A stretch of DNA of 64,000 nucleotides from Enterobacter vonholyi (GCF_008364555.1 NZ_VTUC01000038.1:62001-126000); one strand, 5' to 3'; shown: positions 1 to 9,423, counted from the stretch's first letter. The notes: a model not told the origin generated them from the sequence alone. Numbers and translations are program-made.

Positions 1-233
1 TGGCGGTTAATGCGCAGGGTTTAAAATTGTCAAAGCAGAACCACGCCCCGGCACTGCCAGAGGGCGATCCGCGCCCTGTTTTGATCGACGCGCTGCGGTT
101 TCTCAACCAGAATGTAACCAACGAATGGCAGGATCTGCGTATTGACGAACTGCTGAAAATGGCCGTTGCCAACTGGACGCTCGCGGCAGTGCCAAAAATC
201 CAGCATTCTCAAATGCGTTGCGCTGAGCTATGA
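1..233 (+). CDS. gluQ: Glutamyl-Q tRNA(Asp) synthetase, C-terminal fragment (cut by window edge)
   Basis: The reading frame is open from the first complete codon at position 3 and ends at TGA 231-233, giving about 76 C-terminal residues. The text ([32 protein letters not shown]) matches the tail of GluQ (YadB), a truncated glutamyl-tRNA synthetase paralogue that glutamylates queuosine on tRNA(Asp). The catalytic domain lies outside the window. Its position directly before pcnB is the E. coli arrangement and supports the call. The gap to pcnB is only 42 nt, so co-transcription is likely. Confidence 0.85.
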   Translation, partial: AVNAQGLKLSKQNHAPALPEGDPRPVLIDALRFLNQNVTNEWQDLRIDELLKMAVANWTLAAVPKIQHSQMRCAEL

Positions 234-275
234 TTAGCCGCTTTTTTCATAACAAAACACACTACGAGGTGTACC

Positions 276-1673
276 ATTTTTACCCGAGTCGCTAATTTTT
301 GCCGTAAAGTGCTAAGCCGCGAAGAGAGCATGGCGAACGATGCTATTGCACAGCCACACATGTCGGTTATTCCGCGTGAGCAGCACACAATTTCCCGCAA
401 AGATATCAGTGAAAATGCCCTCAAGGTGCTCTATCGTCTGAATAAAGCGGGCTACGAGGCCTATCTCGTAGGCGGTGGAGTGCGTGATTTACTGCTGGGC
501 AAAAAACCGAAAGATTTCGACGTGACGACAAGCGCCACGCCTGAGCAGGTGCGCAAACTATTCCGTAACTGCCGTCTCGTTGGCCGCCGTTTCCGTCTGG
601 CTCACGTGATGTTTGGCCCGGAAATTATCGAAGTGGCAACCTTCCGCGGCCACCACGAAGCCGGCGCGTCCGATCGCACCACGTCACAGCGCGGCCAGAA
701 CGGTATGCTACTGCGTGACAATATCTTCGGCTCTATCGAAGAAGATGCCCAGCGTCGCGACTTCACCATCAACAGCCTTTATTACAGCGTGGCGGATTTC
801 ACCGTGCGCGATTACGTCGGCGGCATGCAGGACCTGAAAGAAGGTCTGATCCGTCTGATCGGCACGCCGGAAACGCGCTATCGTGAAGATCCCGTGCGTA
901 TGCTGCGCGCCGTGCGTTTCGCCGCCAAGCTGAACATGCGCATCAGCCCGGAAACGGCAGAGCCTATTCCGCGTCTTGCGACGCTGATTAACGACGTGCC
1001 CCCTGCCCGCCTGTTCGAAGAGGCCCTGAAGCTGCTGCAGGCCGGCCACGGCTTTGAAACCTACAATCTGCTGCGCGAATACAACCTGTTCCAGCCGCTG
1101 TTCCCGACCATTACCCGCTACTTCACCGAAAACGGTGATAGCCCAATGGAGCGGATGATTGCGCAGGTGCTGAAAAATACCGATACCCGCATTCGCAACG
1201 ACATGCGCGTGAACCCGGCGTTCCTGTTTGCCGCGATGTTCTGGTATCCGCTACTGGAAACGGCCCAGCGCATTACCCAGGAGAGCGGGCTCGCCTATTA
1301 CGATGCTTTCGCGCTGGCCGCCAACGACGTGCTGGACGAAGGCTGCCGCACGCTCGCCATTCCGAAACGTATTACCACTCTGGTCCGCGACATCTGGCAG
1401 CTTCAGCTGCGCATGTCCCGTCGTCAGGGCAAACGCGCCTGGAAGCTGATGGAGCATCCTAAATTCCGCGCCGCCTTCGATCTCCTGTCGCTGCGCGCGG
1501 AAATTGAACGCAACCAGGAGCTGCAGCGTCTGGCACAGTGGTGGGCAGAATTCCAGGTTTCCGCCCCGCCAGAGCAAAAAGATATGCTCACCGGGCTGGA
1601 TGAAGAGCCGGAACCGCGTCGCCGTCATCGTCGCCCGCGCAAACGCGCGCCGCGTCGTGAAGGGACAGCATGA
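276..1673 (+). CDS. pcnB: Poly(A) polymerase I, AUU start codon
   Basis: PcnB adds 3' poly(A) tails to RNAs, marking them for decay and controlling plasmid copy number through antisense RNA turnover. The frame upstream of the first ATG (309) reads [12 protein letters not shown], which is the authentic N terminus of the family, and begins at ATT 276-278, four bases after a GAGGTG ribosome site (266-271). That gives 465 residues, the E. coli length. E. coli pcnB is known to start at AUU, which limits its translation. The nucleotidyltransferase signature VGGGVRD is at 65-71 and catalytic Asp80/Asp82 sit in KDFDV. The C terminus is a basic [15 protein letters not shown] tail. The last codons overlap folK by 4 nt (ATGA). 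Confidence 0.93.
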   Translation: MFTRVANFCRKVLSREESMANDAIAQPHMSVIPREQHTISRKDISENALKVLYRLNKAGYEAYLVGGGVRDLLLGKKPKDFDVTTSATPEQVRKLFRNCRLVGRRFRLAHVMFGPEIIEVATFRGHHEAGASDRTTSQRGQNGMLLRDNIFGSIEEDAQRRDFTINSLYYSVADFTVRDYVGGMQDLKEGLIRLIGTPETRYREDPVRMLRAVRFAAKLNMRISPETAEPIPRLATLINDVPPARLFEEALKLLQAGHGFETYNLLREYNLFQPLFPTITRYFTENGDSPMERMIAQVLKNTDTRIRNDMRVNPAFLFAAMFWYPLLETAQRITQESGLAYYDAFALAANDVLDEGCRTLAIPKRITTLVRDIWQLQLRMSRRQGKRAWKLMEHPKFRAAFDLLSLRAEIERNQELQRLAQWWAEFQVSAPPEQKDMLTGLDEEPEPRRRHRRPRKRAPRREGTA

Positions 1674-2149
1674 CCCTCGCCTGTATCGCCATCGGCAGCA
1701 ATTTAGCCTCTCCGCTGGAGCAGGTGAATGCTGCCGTAAAGGCGCTGGGTGAGATCCCGCAAAGCAAGATTGTGGCTGTCTCCTCGTTCTACCGCACTCC
1801 GCCGCTGGGTCCGCAGGATCAGCCTGATTATCTGAACGCCGCCGTGATCCTTGAGACTGAACTGGGCCCAGAAGAGTTGCTGGACAATACCCAGCGCATC
1901 GAACTGCAGCAGGGCCGCGTTCGCAAAGCCGAGCGCTGGGGACCGCGCACGCTGGACCTCGACATTATGCTGTTTGGTCACGAGACCATTAACACTGAAC
2001 GTCTCACCGTTCCGCATTACGACATGAAAAATCGCGGGTTTATGCTCTGGCCGCTGTTTGAAGTCGCCCCCGATCTTATCTTCCCGGATGGCACCCCACT
2101 TAAGTCCATTCTGGACAGCCTCAACGCGGAAAGACCCACTCGCTGGTGA
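1670..2149 (+). CDS. folK: 6-hydroxymethyl-7,8-dihydropterin pyrophosphokinase
   Basis: FolK transfers pyrophosphate from ATP to hydroxymethyl-dihydropterin, the step before dihydropteroate synthase in folate synthesis. The 159-residue protein is full length; the family signature [15 protein letters not shown] is at 90-104, with the two magnesium-binding aspartates at 96 and 98. The start overlaps the pcnB stop by 4 nt, so translation is probably coupled to that weakly expressed gene. In E. coli K-12 a fimbrial cluster (yadN-yadC) follows folK; here panB follows after 122 nt. Confidence 0.96.
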   Translation: MTLACIAIGSNLASPLEQVNAAVKALGEIPQSKIVAVSSFYRTPPLGPQDQPDYLNAAVILETELGPEELLDNTQRIELQQGRVRKAERWGPRTLDLDIMLFGHETINTERLTVPHYDMKNRGFMLWPLFEVAPDLIFPDGTPLKSILDSLNAERPTRW

Positions 2150-2208
2150 TCGGGTTCCCTTGCTGATTAGCCTCAAAATAATTGTGGCTAATCGGTTACC
2201 TAAAATCA

Positions 2209-2236
2209 TTGTTCCCTCGAATGTTACTGTTAGAAT
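2209..2236 (+). promoter_or_regulatory. Candidate sigma-70 promoter for panBCD
   Basis: A TTGTTC -35 (2209-2214), 16-bp spacer and TAGAAT -10 (2231-2236) lie about 36 nt before the panB ATG, in the folK-panB gap. It is the best promoter-like match there. No operator is recognised. Confidence 0.5.
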
Positions 2237-2271
2237 GCGCAAAGATTCGCTTTGGGCTATCAGGAAACAGT

Positions 2272-3063
2272 ATGAAACCAACCACCATCTCCTTACTGCA
2301 GAAATGCAAACAGGAAAAAAAACGCTTCGCCACCATCACCGCGTATGACTACAGCTTCGCCAAACTGTTTGCCGAAGAGGGGATCAACGTCATGCTGGTC
2401 GGAGATTCGTTAGGGATGACGGTACAAGGACATGATTCCACCCTGCCGGTGACGGTTGAGGATATCGCTTACCATACCCGCGCCGTGCGCCGTGGCGCCC
2501 CAGCCTGCCTGCTGCTTTCCGATCTGCCGTTTATGGCCTACGCCACGCCGGAGCAGGCATTTGAAAACGCGGCAGCGGTGATGCGTGCGGGCGCTAATAT
2601 GGTCAAAGTTGAAGGCGGCGCATGGCTGGTGGATACGGTGAAGATGCTTACCGAGCGTGCCGTGCCGGTGTGCGGCCATTTGGGTTTGACGCCGCAATCC
2701 GTCAACATCTTTGGTGGATATAAAGTGCAGGGCCGTGGTGATGCAGCCCAGACGCTGCTGGATGATGCCCTGGCGCTGGAAGCCGCAGGTGCCCAACTGC
2801 TGGTGCTGGAGTGCGTGCCGGTTGAGCTGGCGAAGCGCATTACTGAAGCTCTGTCGATTCCGGTGATTGGTATTGGTGCGGGCAACGTGACTGACGGTCA
2901 GATTCTGGTGATGCACGACGCCTTTGGCATCACTGGCGGACATATTCCAAAATTTGCCAAAAATTTCCTCACCGAAGCGGGCGACATGCGCGCTGCGGTC
3001 AGGCAGTATATTGCCGACGTTGAATCCGGTGTTTACCCGGGTGAAGAACACAGTTTCCATTAA
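2272..3063 (+). CDS. panB: 3-methyl-2-oxobutanoate hydroxymethyltransferase (ketopantoate synthase)
   Basis: PanB transfers a one-carbon unit from 5,10-methylene-THF to alpha-ketoisovalerate, the first committed step of pantothenate and CoA synthesis. The start [14 protein letters not shown] at 2272 follows an AGGA ribosome site; an in-frame upstream ATG at 2182 gives a non-homologous extension that overlaps the promoter and was not used. The 263-residue product is the family length. DSLGMT (Asp45, metal ligand) and the KVEGG active-site segment are present. panC follows after 11 nt. Confidence 0.96.
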   Translation: MKPTTISLLQKCKQEKKRFATITAYDYSFAKLFAEEGINVMLVGDSLGMTVQGHDSTLPVTVEDIAYHTRAVRRGAPACLLLSDLPFMAYATPEQAFENAAAVMRAGANMVKVEGGAWLVDTVKMLTERAVPVCGHLGLTPQSVNIFGGYKVQGRGDAAQTLLDDALALEAAGAQLLVLECVPVELAKRITEALSIPVIGIGAGNVTDGQILVMHDAFGITGGHIPKFAKNFLTEAGDMRAAVRQYIADVESGVYPGEEHSFH

Positions 3064-3074
3064 GGAGTCTCGTT

Positions 3075-3926
3075 GTGCTAATCATTGAAACCCTGCCGCT
3101 GCTTCGCCAGCATATCCGTCGTGCGCGTCAGGAAGGTAAACGTATCGCACTGGTCCCGACCATGGGCAACCTGCATGACGGTCATATGAAGCTGGTTGAC
3201 GAAGCAAGAGCCCGTGCAGATATCGTGGTGGTCAGTATCTTCGTTAACCCAATGCAGTTTGACCGCGCCGACGATCTGGCACGCTATCCGCGTACCCTGC
3301 AGGAAGATTGCGAGAAGCTAAAAAAACGCCATGCGGATATCGTCTTCTCACCTGCACCGGCGGATGTTTACCCGCAGGGTACTGAAGAGGCAACCTACGT
3401 TGACGTCCCGGGCATTTCCACCATGCTCGAAGGCGCGAGCCGCCCGGGTCATTTCCGCGGCGTTTCCACTATCGTCAGCAAGCTGTTCAACCTTGTGCAG
3501 CCGGACGTTGCCTGCTTCGGTGAGAAAGATTTCCAACAGCTGGCGCTGATCCGCAAGATGGTTGCGGATATGGGTTACGATATCGAGATTGTCGGCGTAC
3601 CGATTGTACGCGCCAAAGACGGTCTGGCGCTCAGCTCGCGAAATGGCTACCTGACCGCCGACCAGCGTAAAATCGCGCCTGGCTTAAGCAAGGTCATGAA
3701 TACCATGGCAGAACAGCTTCTGGCGAAAGAGTTAACTGCCGAAGAGATTATTGCTCTGGCTGAACAGGCGCTGAACGATAAAGGCTTCCGCGCTGATGAT
3801 ATTCAAATTCGCGATGCCGACACGCTTCTGGAGCTTACACAGACCAGCAAACGTGCAGTCATTCTGGTGGCGGCATGGCTTGGTCAGGCCCGCCTAATCG
3901 ACAACAAAGTGGTTGAACTGGCGTAG
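3075..3926 (+). CDS. panC: Pantothenate synthetase (pantoate--beta-alanine ligase), GTG start
   Basis: PanC adenylates pantoate with ATP and joins it to beta-alanine. It has 283 residues, starting at GTG 3075 ([10 protein letters not shown]) after a TAAGGAG site that overlaps the panB stop. The nucleotidyl-binding motifs are [10 protein letters not shown] (28-37, HIGH-like) and GEKDFQQL. Second gene of panBCD. The 33-nt gap to panD lacks the extra rpnC (yadD) gene that E. coli K-12 carries there. Confidence 0.96.
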   Translation: MLIIETLPLLRQHIRRARQEGKRIALVPTMGNLHDGHMKLVDEARARADIVVVSIFVNPMQFDRADDLARYPRTLQEDCEKLKKRHADIVFSPAPADVYPQGTEEATYVDVPGISTMLEGASRPGHFRGVSTIVSKLFNLVQPDVACFGEKDFQQLALIRKMVADMGYDIEIVGVPIVRAKDGLALSSRNGYLTADQRKIAPGLSKVMNTMAEQLLAKELTAEEIIALAEQALNDKGFRADDIQIRDADTLLELTQTSKRAVILVAAWLGQARLIDNKVVELA

Positions 3927-3959
3927 GTTTCTCTACCCGGAAGATGAAAGGTAAACATA

Positions 3960-4340
3960 ATGATTCGCAAAATGCTGCAAGGTAAGCTTCACCGTGTGAA
4001 AGTCACCCAGGCCGACCTGCACTATGAAGGCTCCTGCGCCATCGACCAGGATTTCCTTGATGCCGCGGGCATCCTTGAAAACGAAGCGATTGATATCTGG
4101 AACGTTAACAACGGCAAACGTTTCTCAACCTATGCCATCGCCGCCGAGCGCGGGTCTAAAATCATCTCCGTTAACGGCGCGGCAGCGCACTGCGCGGACG
4201 TGGGCGATATTGTGATTATCGCCAGCTTCGTGATGATGTCTGATGAAGAGGCACGCCGCTGGCAGCCGAAAGTCGCCTATTTTGAAGGCGACAACGACAT
4301 GAAACGTACCGCGAAGGCGATTCCGGTTCAGGTTGCTTAA
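3960..4340 (+). CDS. panD: Aspartate 1-decarboxylase proenzyme
   Basis: PanD makes beta-alanine from aspartate for PanC. It is synthesised as an inactive 126-residue proenzyme that cleaves itself between Gly24 and Ser25 (HYEG|SCAID), turning Ser25 into the catalytic pyruvoyl group; both residues are present. In enterobacteria maturation needs PanZ, which is not in this window. Last gene of panBCD. Only three bases separate it from the convergent yadE. Confidence 0.96.
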   Translation: MIRKMLQGKLHRVKVTQADLHYEGSCAIDQDFLDAAGILENEAIDIWNVNNGKRFSTYAIAAERGSKIISVNGAAAHCADVGDIVIIASFVMMSDEEARRWQPKVAYFEGDNDMKRTAKAIPVQVA

Positions 4341-4343
4341 GCA

Positions 4344-5591
4344 TTATCCCTGCGGCTGATTGCTGATCAGCCGCGACATTGTTTCCAGCGAATCCGTTCT
4401 TAAGATGTACAGGCGTTTCAGTAAGAACGGATTATCCCCCGGCTTCACCTTCCCTTTCACCGTCGTCACTGCCAGATGGAAACCGGCATCATTTGCCGCC
4501 TTTATCGCTTTATTGTCGTAGCCGCCAAACGGATAGGAAAGATAGAGCACGCGCGGGTTAAACTGCGCCAGCGCGCGACGCGAGCGTTCAAAATCAAACA
4601 AAATCACGTGATAGCTGCGGCTCAGTAAAATCGGGTGCTTATACCCATCCACGCGGTGCAGGAAGTGGGTATGAGACTGAATATCAAACACATCCTGAAT
4701 GCCCTTAATCTCCTGCACGCTCATAAACTGCAGCGATTTAGGATCCCATTTCTGCGGGTGGCCTTTAATGCGGGAAGAGATAATAAATGCGGTAGCGTTG
4801 AAGCCGTACTCTTTCAGCACAGGATAGGCATAGCGGCTGACAGATTTCAGGCCGTCGTCAAAGGTTATTACCACCGATTTTGCAGGCAGGTTCATTTTGT
4901 TACGCACGTACCCTTCCAACTGGTACATCGTCAGGGTGGTATAGCCTTGATCGCGTAACCAGGCCATCTGGTTGTTAAACGCACGTACGCTGGTCGTCGT
5001 GGACGTATGTCGAAAGCGCGTGTTTTCTTCATCACGCAAAATATGATGGTAGGTCAGAACCGGAAGTCCATTATCTTCCTGCGCATCCAGGCTGCTGATC
5101 CAAGCCAGACGATTGCCGATGCGGATCTGGAACCAGGTCTGATTCAGGCGGTCTTTCAGTTTGTTTAATATGGGATAGCGAAGATTGGCGCTTAATGTGC
5201 CGAACGGCGCGCTACCGCTCGACGGCGCGTTATAGACCGGCGTGTCTTTCCAGGTAATGAGATTCTGATTGCTCAGGGGTTTATTGAGATCCCCGAGGCT
5301 GTCCTCAACGCGCTGTTTCCCCTGAACCGGCTCCAGGTGCCCTTTATCGATAAAACCCGTGCCAAAACCGAAGCGAAATTCATAGTAGTCCGCCGCCGCG
5401 GGCACAACGGCGAGGATCTGCCCGGCGCGCACGTTACCGACGTTGATCACGCTGTTTCCCACCTGCGCCCAGATTGCCGCGTCTTCGGTGGTTTGCATGT
5501 ACTGGGCAGGCAGCGTTTGCTGGCTGAGTAAACTGGCTGAGCTGACGCCGGAAATGAGCATCAATAGCAAGAAAAGAATGCGCGGTAGCAT
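4344..5591 (-). CDS. yadE: Exported polysaccharide deacetylase family protein YadE
   Basis: The 415-residue protein starts with a signal peptide ([20 protein letters not shown]), continues with an SH3-like region (about 35-170) and ends with a NodB-type polysaccharide deacetylase domain. Deacetylase motif 1 is TFDDG at 243-247, with the metal-binding aspartate, and SHTHFLHR later supplies the histidines. This family removes N-acetyl groups from surface or wall glycans, but the YadE substrate is unknown to me. It is followed by a 62-nt gap to yadI and has no strong ribosome site in front of its ATG. Confidence 0.85.
   Translation of the reverse strand: MLPRILFLLLMLISGVSSASLLSQQTLPAQYMQTTEDAAIWAQVGNSVINVGNVRAGQILAVVPAAADYYEFRFGFGTGFIDKGHLEPVQGKQRVEDSLGDLNKPLSNQNLITWKDTPVYNAPSSGSAPFGTLSANLRYPILNKLKDRLNQTWFQIRIGNRLAWISSLDAQEDNGLPVLTYHHILRDEENTRFRHTSTTTSVRAFNNQMAWLRDQGYTTLTMYQLEGYVRNKMNLPAKSVVITFDDGLKSVSRYAYPVLKEYGFNATAFIISSRIKGHPQKWDPKSLQFMSVQEIKGIQDVFDIQSHTHFLHRVDGYKHPILLSRSYHVILFDFERSRRALAQFNPRVLYLSYPFGGYDNKAIKAANDAGFHLAVTTVKGKVKPGDNPFLLKRLYILRTDSLETMSRLISNQPQG
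4352..4374. terminator. Inverted repeat at the panD/yadE convergence
   Basis: A perfect 9-bp stem (GCGGCTGAT with ATCAGCCGC) and 5-nt loop lies 12 nt after the panD stop, inside the last codons of yadE. It has no T-run, so termination of the pan mRNA here is only a possibility. Confidence 0.3.
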
Positions 5592-5653
5592 GGTGTCTTA
5601 ATCGGTGCGGAAAACTGCCGCTATTGTAACAAATGAGACATCAATACCAACGT

Positions 5654-6094
5654 TTAATTCTTATACAAATCGTGGAGCAGGACGAAAGGAGGATTTTTTT
5701 GCTGCTGATGCCACAAGCTGCTGACGCCCGGAACGCCCTGCGCCACGATGGCCTGACGAAACTCAGCGCTGCTTAAGGCTTCACGCTGCGGATACATTAA
5801 CGCCAGCAGGGAGAGGTTAATACCCGAGATCACTTCACAGCATGCATGCTTATGGCTGAGCAAAGCGGCTGCACGGTAAGGCGCCGCGCCCGATTTATCG
5901 GTAAGGAAAATCACACCATCACCGGTGTCCGTTTCATGCAGGGCATCGCACATCATGCGGCTAAGCATGTTGGTGCTCAATCCGCGCCAGTAGTTTACCG
6001 CCCGGCATTGCACCAGCGGGCCAAATCTGGCTTCAAGCTTATCCAGCATTTCCTGCGCCTGTTCATCGTGGCAGGTGATAACCCATCCCAGCAT
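5654..6094 (-). CDS. yadI: Orphan mannose-family PTS EIIA protein YadI
   Basis: A 146-residue single-domain protein matching the EIIA domain of mannose-type phosphotransferase transporters. The start MLGWVITCHDEQ follows AAGGAGAG; longer upstream in-frame codons were rejected because they have no such site and no homology. The family accepts phosphate from HPr on an N-terminal histidine, here His9 in TCHD. No IIB, IIC or IID gene is nearby, so its partner and role are unknown; regulatory use rather than transport is possible. Confidence 0.85.
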   Translation of the reverse strand: MLGWVITCHDEQAQEMLDKLEARFGPLVQCRAVNYWRGLSTNMLSRMMCDALHETDTGDGVIFLTDKSGAAPYRAAALLSHKHACCEVISGINLSLLALMYPQREALSSAEFRQAIVAQGVPGVSSLWHQQQKNPPFVLLHDLYKN

Positions 6095-6166
6095 AACTCT
6101 CTCCTTAGCAGGCAAGTAGTTTAGCGAAGTGAAGGTTAGCTTTCGGTGATAACTGTCAAAGAAAGT

Positions 6167-6192
6167 GCCCGGCAAACTAAACGTCGCCGGGC
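6167..6192 (-). terminator. Hairpin after yadH
   Basis: GCCCGGC and GCCGGGC arms (7 bp, 12-nt loop) lie just after the yadH stop and before yadI. On the minus strand the tail is ACTTTCTTTG, a weak T-rich run, so this is probably the yadGH terminator. Confidence 0.45.
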
Positions 6193-6198
6193 AAAAGA

Positions 6199-6969
6199 TT
6201 AGCTGCGCAGACCGCGTCCGCGCTGGATCAGATACCAGCAGAGCAGGTAAAAGGCGATGATAAACACCACCAGCACCGCAACCGTGGTAAACAGCGGCAC
6301 ATCGGTAATGCCGAGGAAGCCAAAGCGAAAACCGCTGATCATGTAGACAATCGGGTTCAGGTGCGACAGCGCCTGCCAGAACGGTGGCAGCAGCGTCAGG
6401 GAGTAGAACACCCCGCCGAGATAGGTCAGCGGCGTCAGCACGAAGGTCGGAATCAGGCTGATATCGTCAAACGTCTTAGCGAACACAGCGTTCAGTAATC
6501 CGGCCAGCGAGAAGAGGATTGCCGTCAGGAGCAGCGTCAGCGCGACGAACAGCCACGAGTGGACCTGGAACGGCACGAAGAACAGTGAAATCGCCGTGAC
6601 CAGGATCCCCACGCACAGCCCGCGCGCTACGCCGCCGCCAACATAGCCCGCGATAATGACGTGCGTCGGCACAGGCGCAACCAGCAGCTCTTCAATATTG
6701 CGCTGGAACTTAGCGCTGAAGAATGACGACGCTACGTTGGCGTAGGCGTTAGTAATCACCGCCATCATGATCAGACCCGGCACGATAAACTGCATATAGG
6801 TAAAGCCGTGCATTTCACCAATCCGGGAACCAATCAGGTTACCGAAGATGATGAAATAGAGCGTCATCGTGATGACCGGTGGCACCAGGGTTTGCACCCA
6901 GATACGCATAAAGCGGTTAATCTCTTTCGCCCAGATACTTTTCAGCGCGACCCAGTAAAGATGCGTCAT
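6199..6969 (-). CDS. yadH: ABC-2 type transporter permease YadH
   Basis: A 256-residue membrane protein with about six hydrophobic segments and the ABC-2 permease pattern (PVITMTLYFIIFG, VPGLIMMAVITNAYANV, FFSAKFQRNIEELLVAPV, TPLTYLGGVFYSL). It is the membrane partner of the ATPase YadG, whose stop overlaps its ATG by 4 nt. Relatives of this type export drugs or polysaccharides; the substrate of YadGH is not established as far as I know. Confidence 0.9.
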   Translation of the reverse strand: MTHLYWVALKSIWAKEINRFMRIWVQTLVPPVITMTLYFIIFGNLIGSRIGEMHGFTYMQFIVPGLIMMAVITNAYANVASSFFSAKFQRNIEELLVAPVPTHVIIAGYVGGGVARGLCVGILVTAISLFFVPFQVHSWLFVALTLLLTAILFSLAGLLNAVFAKTFDDISLIPTFVLTPLTYLGGVFYSLTLLPPFWQALSHLNPIVYMISGFRFGFLGITDVPLFTTVAVLVVFIIAFYLLCWYLIQRGRGLRS

Positions 6970-7892
6970 GCCTTGTCTCCTTGTTTGTCCTGTACCAGAG
7001 AGACAAACAGCTCTTCCAGTCGGTTCGCTTTGTTACGCATACTTAAGACCTGAATCCCCTGCGCGCTCAGCTGCGAGAACACGCTGTTAATCCCCTGCTC
7101 GCGCAGCACTTCCACTTCCAGCGTCGAGGTATCCACCAGACGATACTGATACCCTTCAAGCTTCGGCAGCGGGCTTTTAGCCGCCAGATCGAGAATGAAG
7201 GTTTCTGATTTCAGCTTGGAGAGCAGATTCTTCATCGAGGTGTTCTCCACCAGCTCACCGTGCTGGATGATGCCGATGTTGCGGCAGAGCATTTCAGCCT
7301 CTTCAAGGTAGTGGGTGGTCAGAATAATGGTGGTGCCTTTGTCGTTGAGATCCTTCAGGAAGCCCCACATGGAGCGTCGCAGCTCGATGTCTACGCCCGC
7401 CGTTGGCTCATCAAGAATCAGCAGTTTTGGCTCGTGCATAAGCGCACGGGCAATCATCAGCCGGCGCTTCATCCCGCCGGATAACATCCGTGCGCGTTCG
7501 TTACGCTTTTCCCACAGGTCGAGCTGCTTGAGGTATTTTTCGCTCCGTTCAAGGGCTTCTTTACGCTCGACGCCGTAATAACCCGCCTGGTTAACGACGA
7601 TCTGCTGCACCGTCTCGAACGGGTTGAAGTTGAACTCCTGCGGTACCAGACCCAGTTGGCGCTTGGCGTTCACCACATCTTTTTGCAGGTCGTAACCAAA
7701 GACGCTCACCCGGCCGGACGTTTTGTTGACCAGCGAGCTGATAATCCCAATGGTGGTCGATTTCCCCGCGCCGTTCGGCCCCAGAAGCGCGTAAAAATCA
7801 CCGGCCTCTACTTTAAGATCTATTCCGCGTAGCGCCTGAACGCCGCCCGGATAGGTTTTTTTAAGCTGTTCAAGCTCCAGTGCAATTGCCAT
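6966..7892 (-). CDS. yadG: ABC transporter ATP-binding protein YadG
   Basis: A 308-residue ATPase with Walker A GPNGAGKST (38-46), the ABC signature LSGGMKRR, Walker B LLILDEPTAGVD and the H-loop TTHYLEEAE. The C-terminal extension after about residue 220 is typical of ABC-2 (DrrA/NodI-like) exporters. It drives YadH; the two genes overlap by 4 nt and form an operon. It is transcribed divergently from can. Confidence 0.92.
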   Translation of the reverse strand: MAIALELEQLKKTYPGGVQALRGIDLKVEAGDFYALLGPNGAGKSTTIGIISSLVNKTSGRVSVFGYDLQKDVVNAKRQLGLVPQEFNFNPFETVQQIVVNQAGYYGVERKEALERSEKYLKQLDLWEKRNERARMLSGGMKRRLMIARALMHEPKLLILDEPTAGVDIELRRSMWGFLKDLNDKGTTIILTTHYLEEAEMLCRNIGIIQHGELVENTSMKNLLSKLKSETFILDLAAKSPLPKLEGYQYRLVDTSTLEVEVLREQGINSVFSQLSAQGIQVLSMRNKANRLEELFVSLVQDKQGDKA

Positions 7893-7999
7893 GAAATTAA
7901 CTTACCTTCAGTTCTGACACACGTTGTGTGGTTTCATTAAAAGTCGGGTTACCCTATAGTAGCGCAACGCAATTACTCGGTTACAGGTCGCTAACCTCC

Positions 8000-8662
8000 A
8001 TGAACAACATAGATACACTCATCAGCAACAATGCACTATGGTCAAAAATGCTGGTGGAGGAAGACCCCGGATTTTTTGGAAAACTCGCGCAGGCGCAAAA
8101 CCCACGCTTTCTCTGGATTGGATGCTCCGACAGCCGCGTACCGGCGGAGCGCCTGACAGGCCTTGAGCCCGGCGAACTGTTCGTTCACCGCAACGTTGCC
8201 AATCTGGTGATTCACACCGATCTCAACTGTCTTTCTGTTGTTCAGTATGCCGTTGACGTTCTGCAAGTCGAGCACATCATCATTTGCGGCCATTACGGCT
8301 GCGGCGGCGTGCAGGCGGCGGTTGAAAACACGGAACTGGGGCTCATTGATAACTGGCTACTGCACATCCGCGATATCTGGTTCAAACATAGCTCACTGCT
8401 GGGTGAAATGCCGCAGGAGCGTCGCATGGATACCCTTTGCGAACTCAACGTGATGGAGCAGGTGTATAACCTGGGCCACTCAACGATCATGCAATCAGCG
8501 TGGAAACGCGGGCAGAAGGTCTCTATCCACGGCTGGGCGTACGGAATTCACGATGGTCTGCTGCGCAATCTGGAAGTGACTGCCACCAACCGCGAAACGC
8601 TGGAGCAGCGTTACCGTTCTGGGATTGCCAACCTTCAGCTTAAGCATGTGAATCATAAATAA
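8000..8662 (+). CDS. can: Beta-class carbonic anhydrase
   Basis: Interconverts CO2 and bicarbonate in the cytoplasm; in E. coli it is essential at atmospheric CO2 because biosynthetic carboxylases need bicarbonate. The 220-residue product starts at ATG 8000 ([14 protein letters not shown]). Zinc ligands Cys42, His98 and Cys101 and the dyad Asp44/Arg46 are present in GCSDSR and GHYGCGG. An upstream ATG at 7928 would add 24 residues with no family similarity and was rejected. Confidence 0.96.
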   Translation: MNNIDTLISNNALWSKMLVEEDPGFFGKLAQAQNPRFLWIGCSDSRVPAERLTGLEPGELFVHRNVANLVIHTDLNCLSVVQYAVDVLQVEHIIICGHYGCGGVQAAVENTELGLIDNWLLHIRDIWFKHSSLLGEMPQERRMDTLCELNVMEQVYNLGHSTIMQSAWKRGQKVSIHGWAYGIHDGLLRNLEVTATNRETLEQRYRSGIANLQLKHVNHK

Positions 8663-8677
8663 AGCCGGGGATGTTCT

Positions 8678-8716
8678 CCCTCTCCCTGCGGGAGAGGGCC
8701 GGGGTGAGGGCATCAG
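8678..8716. repeat. GAGAGGG-type palindromic repeat, copy 1
   Basis: CCCTCTCCC-TGC-GGGAGAGGG is followed by a GGGGTGAGGGCATCAG tail, between the convergent can and hpt genes. A nearly identical element in the opposite orientation lies at 16292-16329. It is a short dispersed palindromic (REP-like) element and may also stop or stabilise both transcripts. Confidence 0.7.
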
Positions 8717-8723
8717 CCCGCAA

Positions 8724-9260
8724 TTACTCGTCCAGCAATACCACTTTCCCAACATACGGCAGATGGCGATAACGCTGCGCGTAGTCAATGCCGTAACCGA
8801 CGACGAATTCGTCAGGAATTGAGAAACCCACGAACTCTACCGGCACCTGCACTTCACGGCGGTCAGGCTTATCCAGCAGGGTGCAAATCGCCAGCGATTT
8901 TGGCTCACGCAGGCTCAGGATCTCGCGCACTTTTGACAGCGTGTTGCCGGAGTCGATAATGTCTTCAACGATCAACACATCTTTGCCACGAATATCTTCA
9001 TCCAGGTCTTTCAGGATTTTCACATCACGGGTGGTGGACATGCCGCTGCCGTAGCTGGAGGCGGTCATAAAATCGACTTCGTGGGGCACATGCACTTCAC
9101 GGCACAGGTCTGCCATGAACATGAAAGAGCCACGCAACAGACCGACCAGCACCATTTCGCTGCCGCTGTCCTTGTAATGTTCGGTGATTTGACGACCCAG
9201 TTCGGCGATACGCGCTTTGATCTCGGCTTCCGGGATCATCACTTCAACAGTATGTTTCAT
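8724..9260 (-). CDS. hpt: Hypoxanthine phosphoribosyltransferase
   Basis: Salvages hypoxanthine (and less well guanine) to IMP/GMP using PRPP. The start [18 protein letters not shown] at 9260 gives 178 residues, the family length; three more in-frame upstream codons (MVSN) are possible but unsupported. The PRPP-binding motif [11 protein letters not shown] is at about 95-105. It is divergent from gcd across a 208-nt region with a CRP site. Confidence 0.95.
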   Translation of the reverse strand: MKHTVEVMIPEAEIKARIAELGRQITEHYKDSGSEMVLVGLLRGSFMFMADLCREVHVPHEVDFMTASSYGSGMSTTRDVKILKDLDEDIRGKDVLIVEDIIDSGNTLSKVREILSLREPKSLAICTLLDKPDRREVQVPVEFVGFSIPDEFVVGYGIDYAQRYRHLPYVGKVVLLDE

Positions 9261-9337
9261 ATTACTAACCAAATGATTTTAATGAAAATCTCTCAATACG
9301 GATGAGTTAATATCCAGCACTGATACGCAAGCCCCTC

Positions 9338-9343
9338 ATTATA
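9338..9343 (-). promoter_or_regulatory. Candidate hpt -10 element
   Basis: The minus strand carries a perfect TATAAT 78 nt before the hpt ATG. No good -35 precedes it, which would fit an activator-dependent promoter using the CRP site at 9390-9405. Confidence 0.45.
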
Positions 9344-9389
9344 TCAGCAAATGGATAAGCCTGGCGTATGAGTTATAAAAAGCAAATAT

Positions 9390-9405
9390 TGTGATTCCGA
9401 TCACA
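9390..9405. promoter_or_regulatory. CRP-cAMP binding site between hpt and gcd
   Basis: TGTGATTCCGATCACA is a full match to the CRP core TGTGA-N6-TCACA. Its centre lies about 20 nt before a TATAAT (9418-9423) that fits as the gcd -10, so bound CRP would cover the gcd -35 position and block it. In E. coli the divergent hpt and gcd genes are known to respond oppositely to cAMP-CRP, gcd being repressed. Confidence 0.8.
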
Positions 9406-9417
9406 CTTGTTAATACC

Positions 9418-9423
9418 TATAAT
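9418..9423 (+). promoter_or_regulatory. Candidate gcd -10 element
   Basis: TATAAT sits 46 nt before the gcd ATG. The hexamer 17 bp upstream (TTCCGA) is a poor -35 and lies inside the CRP palindrome. Confidence 0.5.

Noticed and set aside
7918..7931. Short palindrome CACACGTTGTGTG between yadG and can
   Set aside because: Short, not matched to any operator I know, and not placed on a clear promoter.
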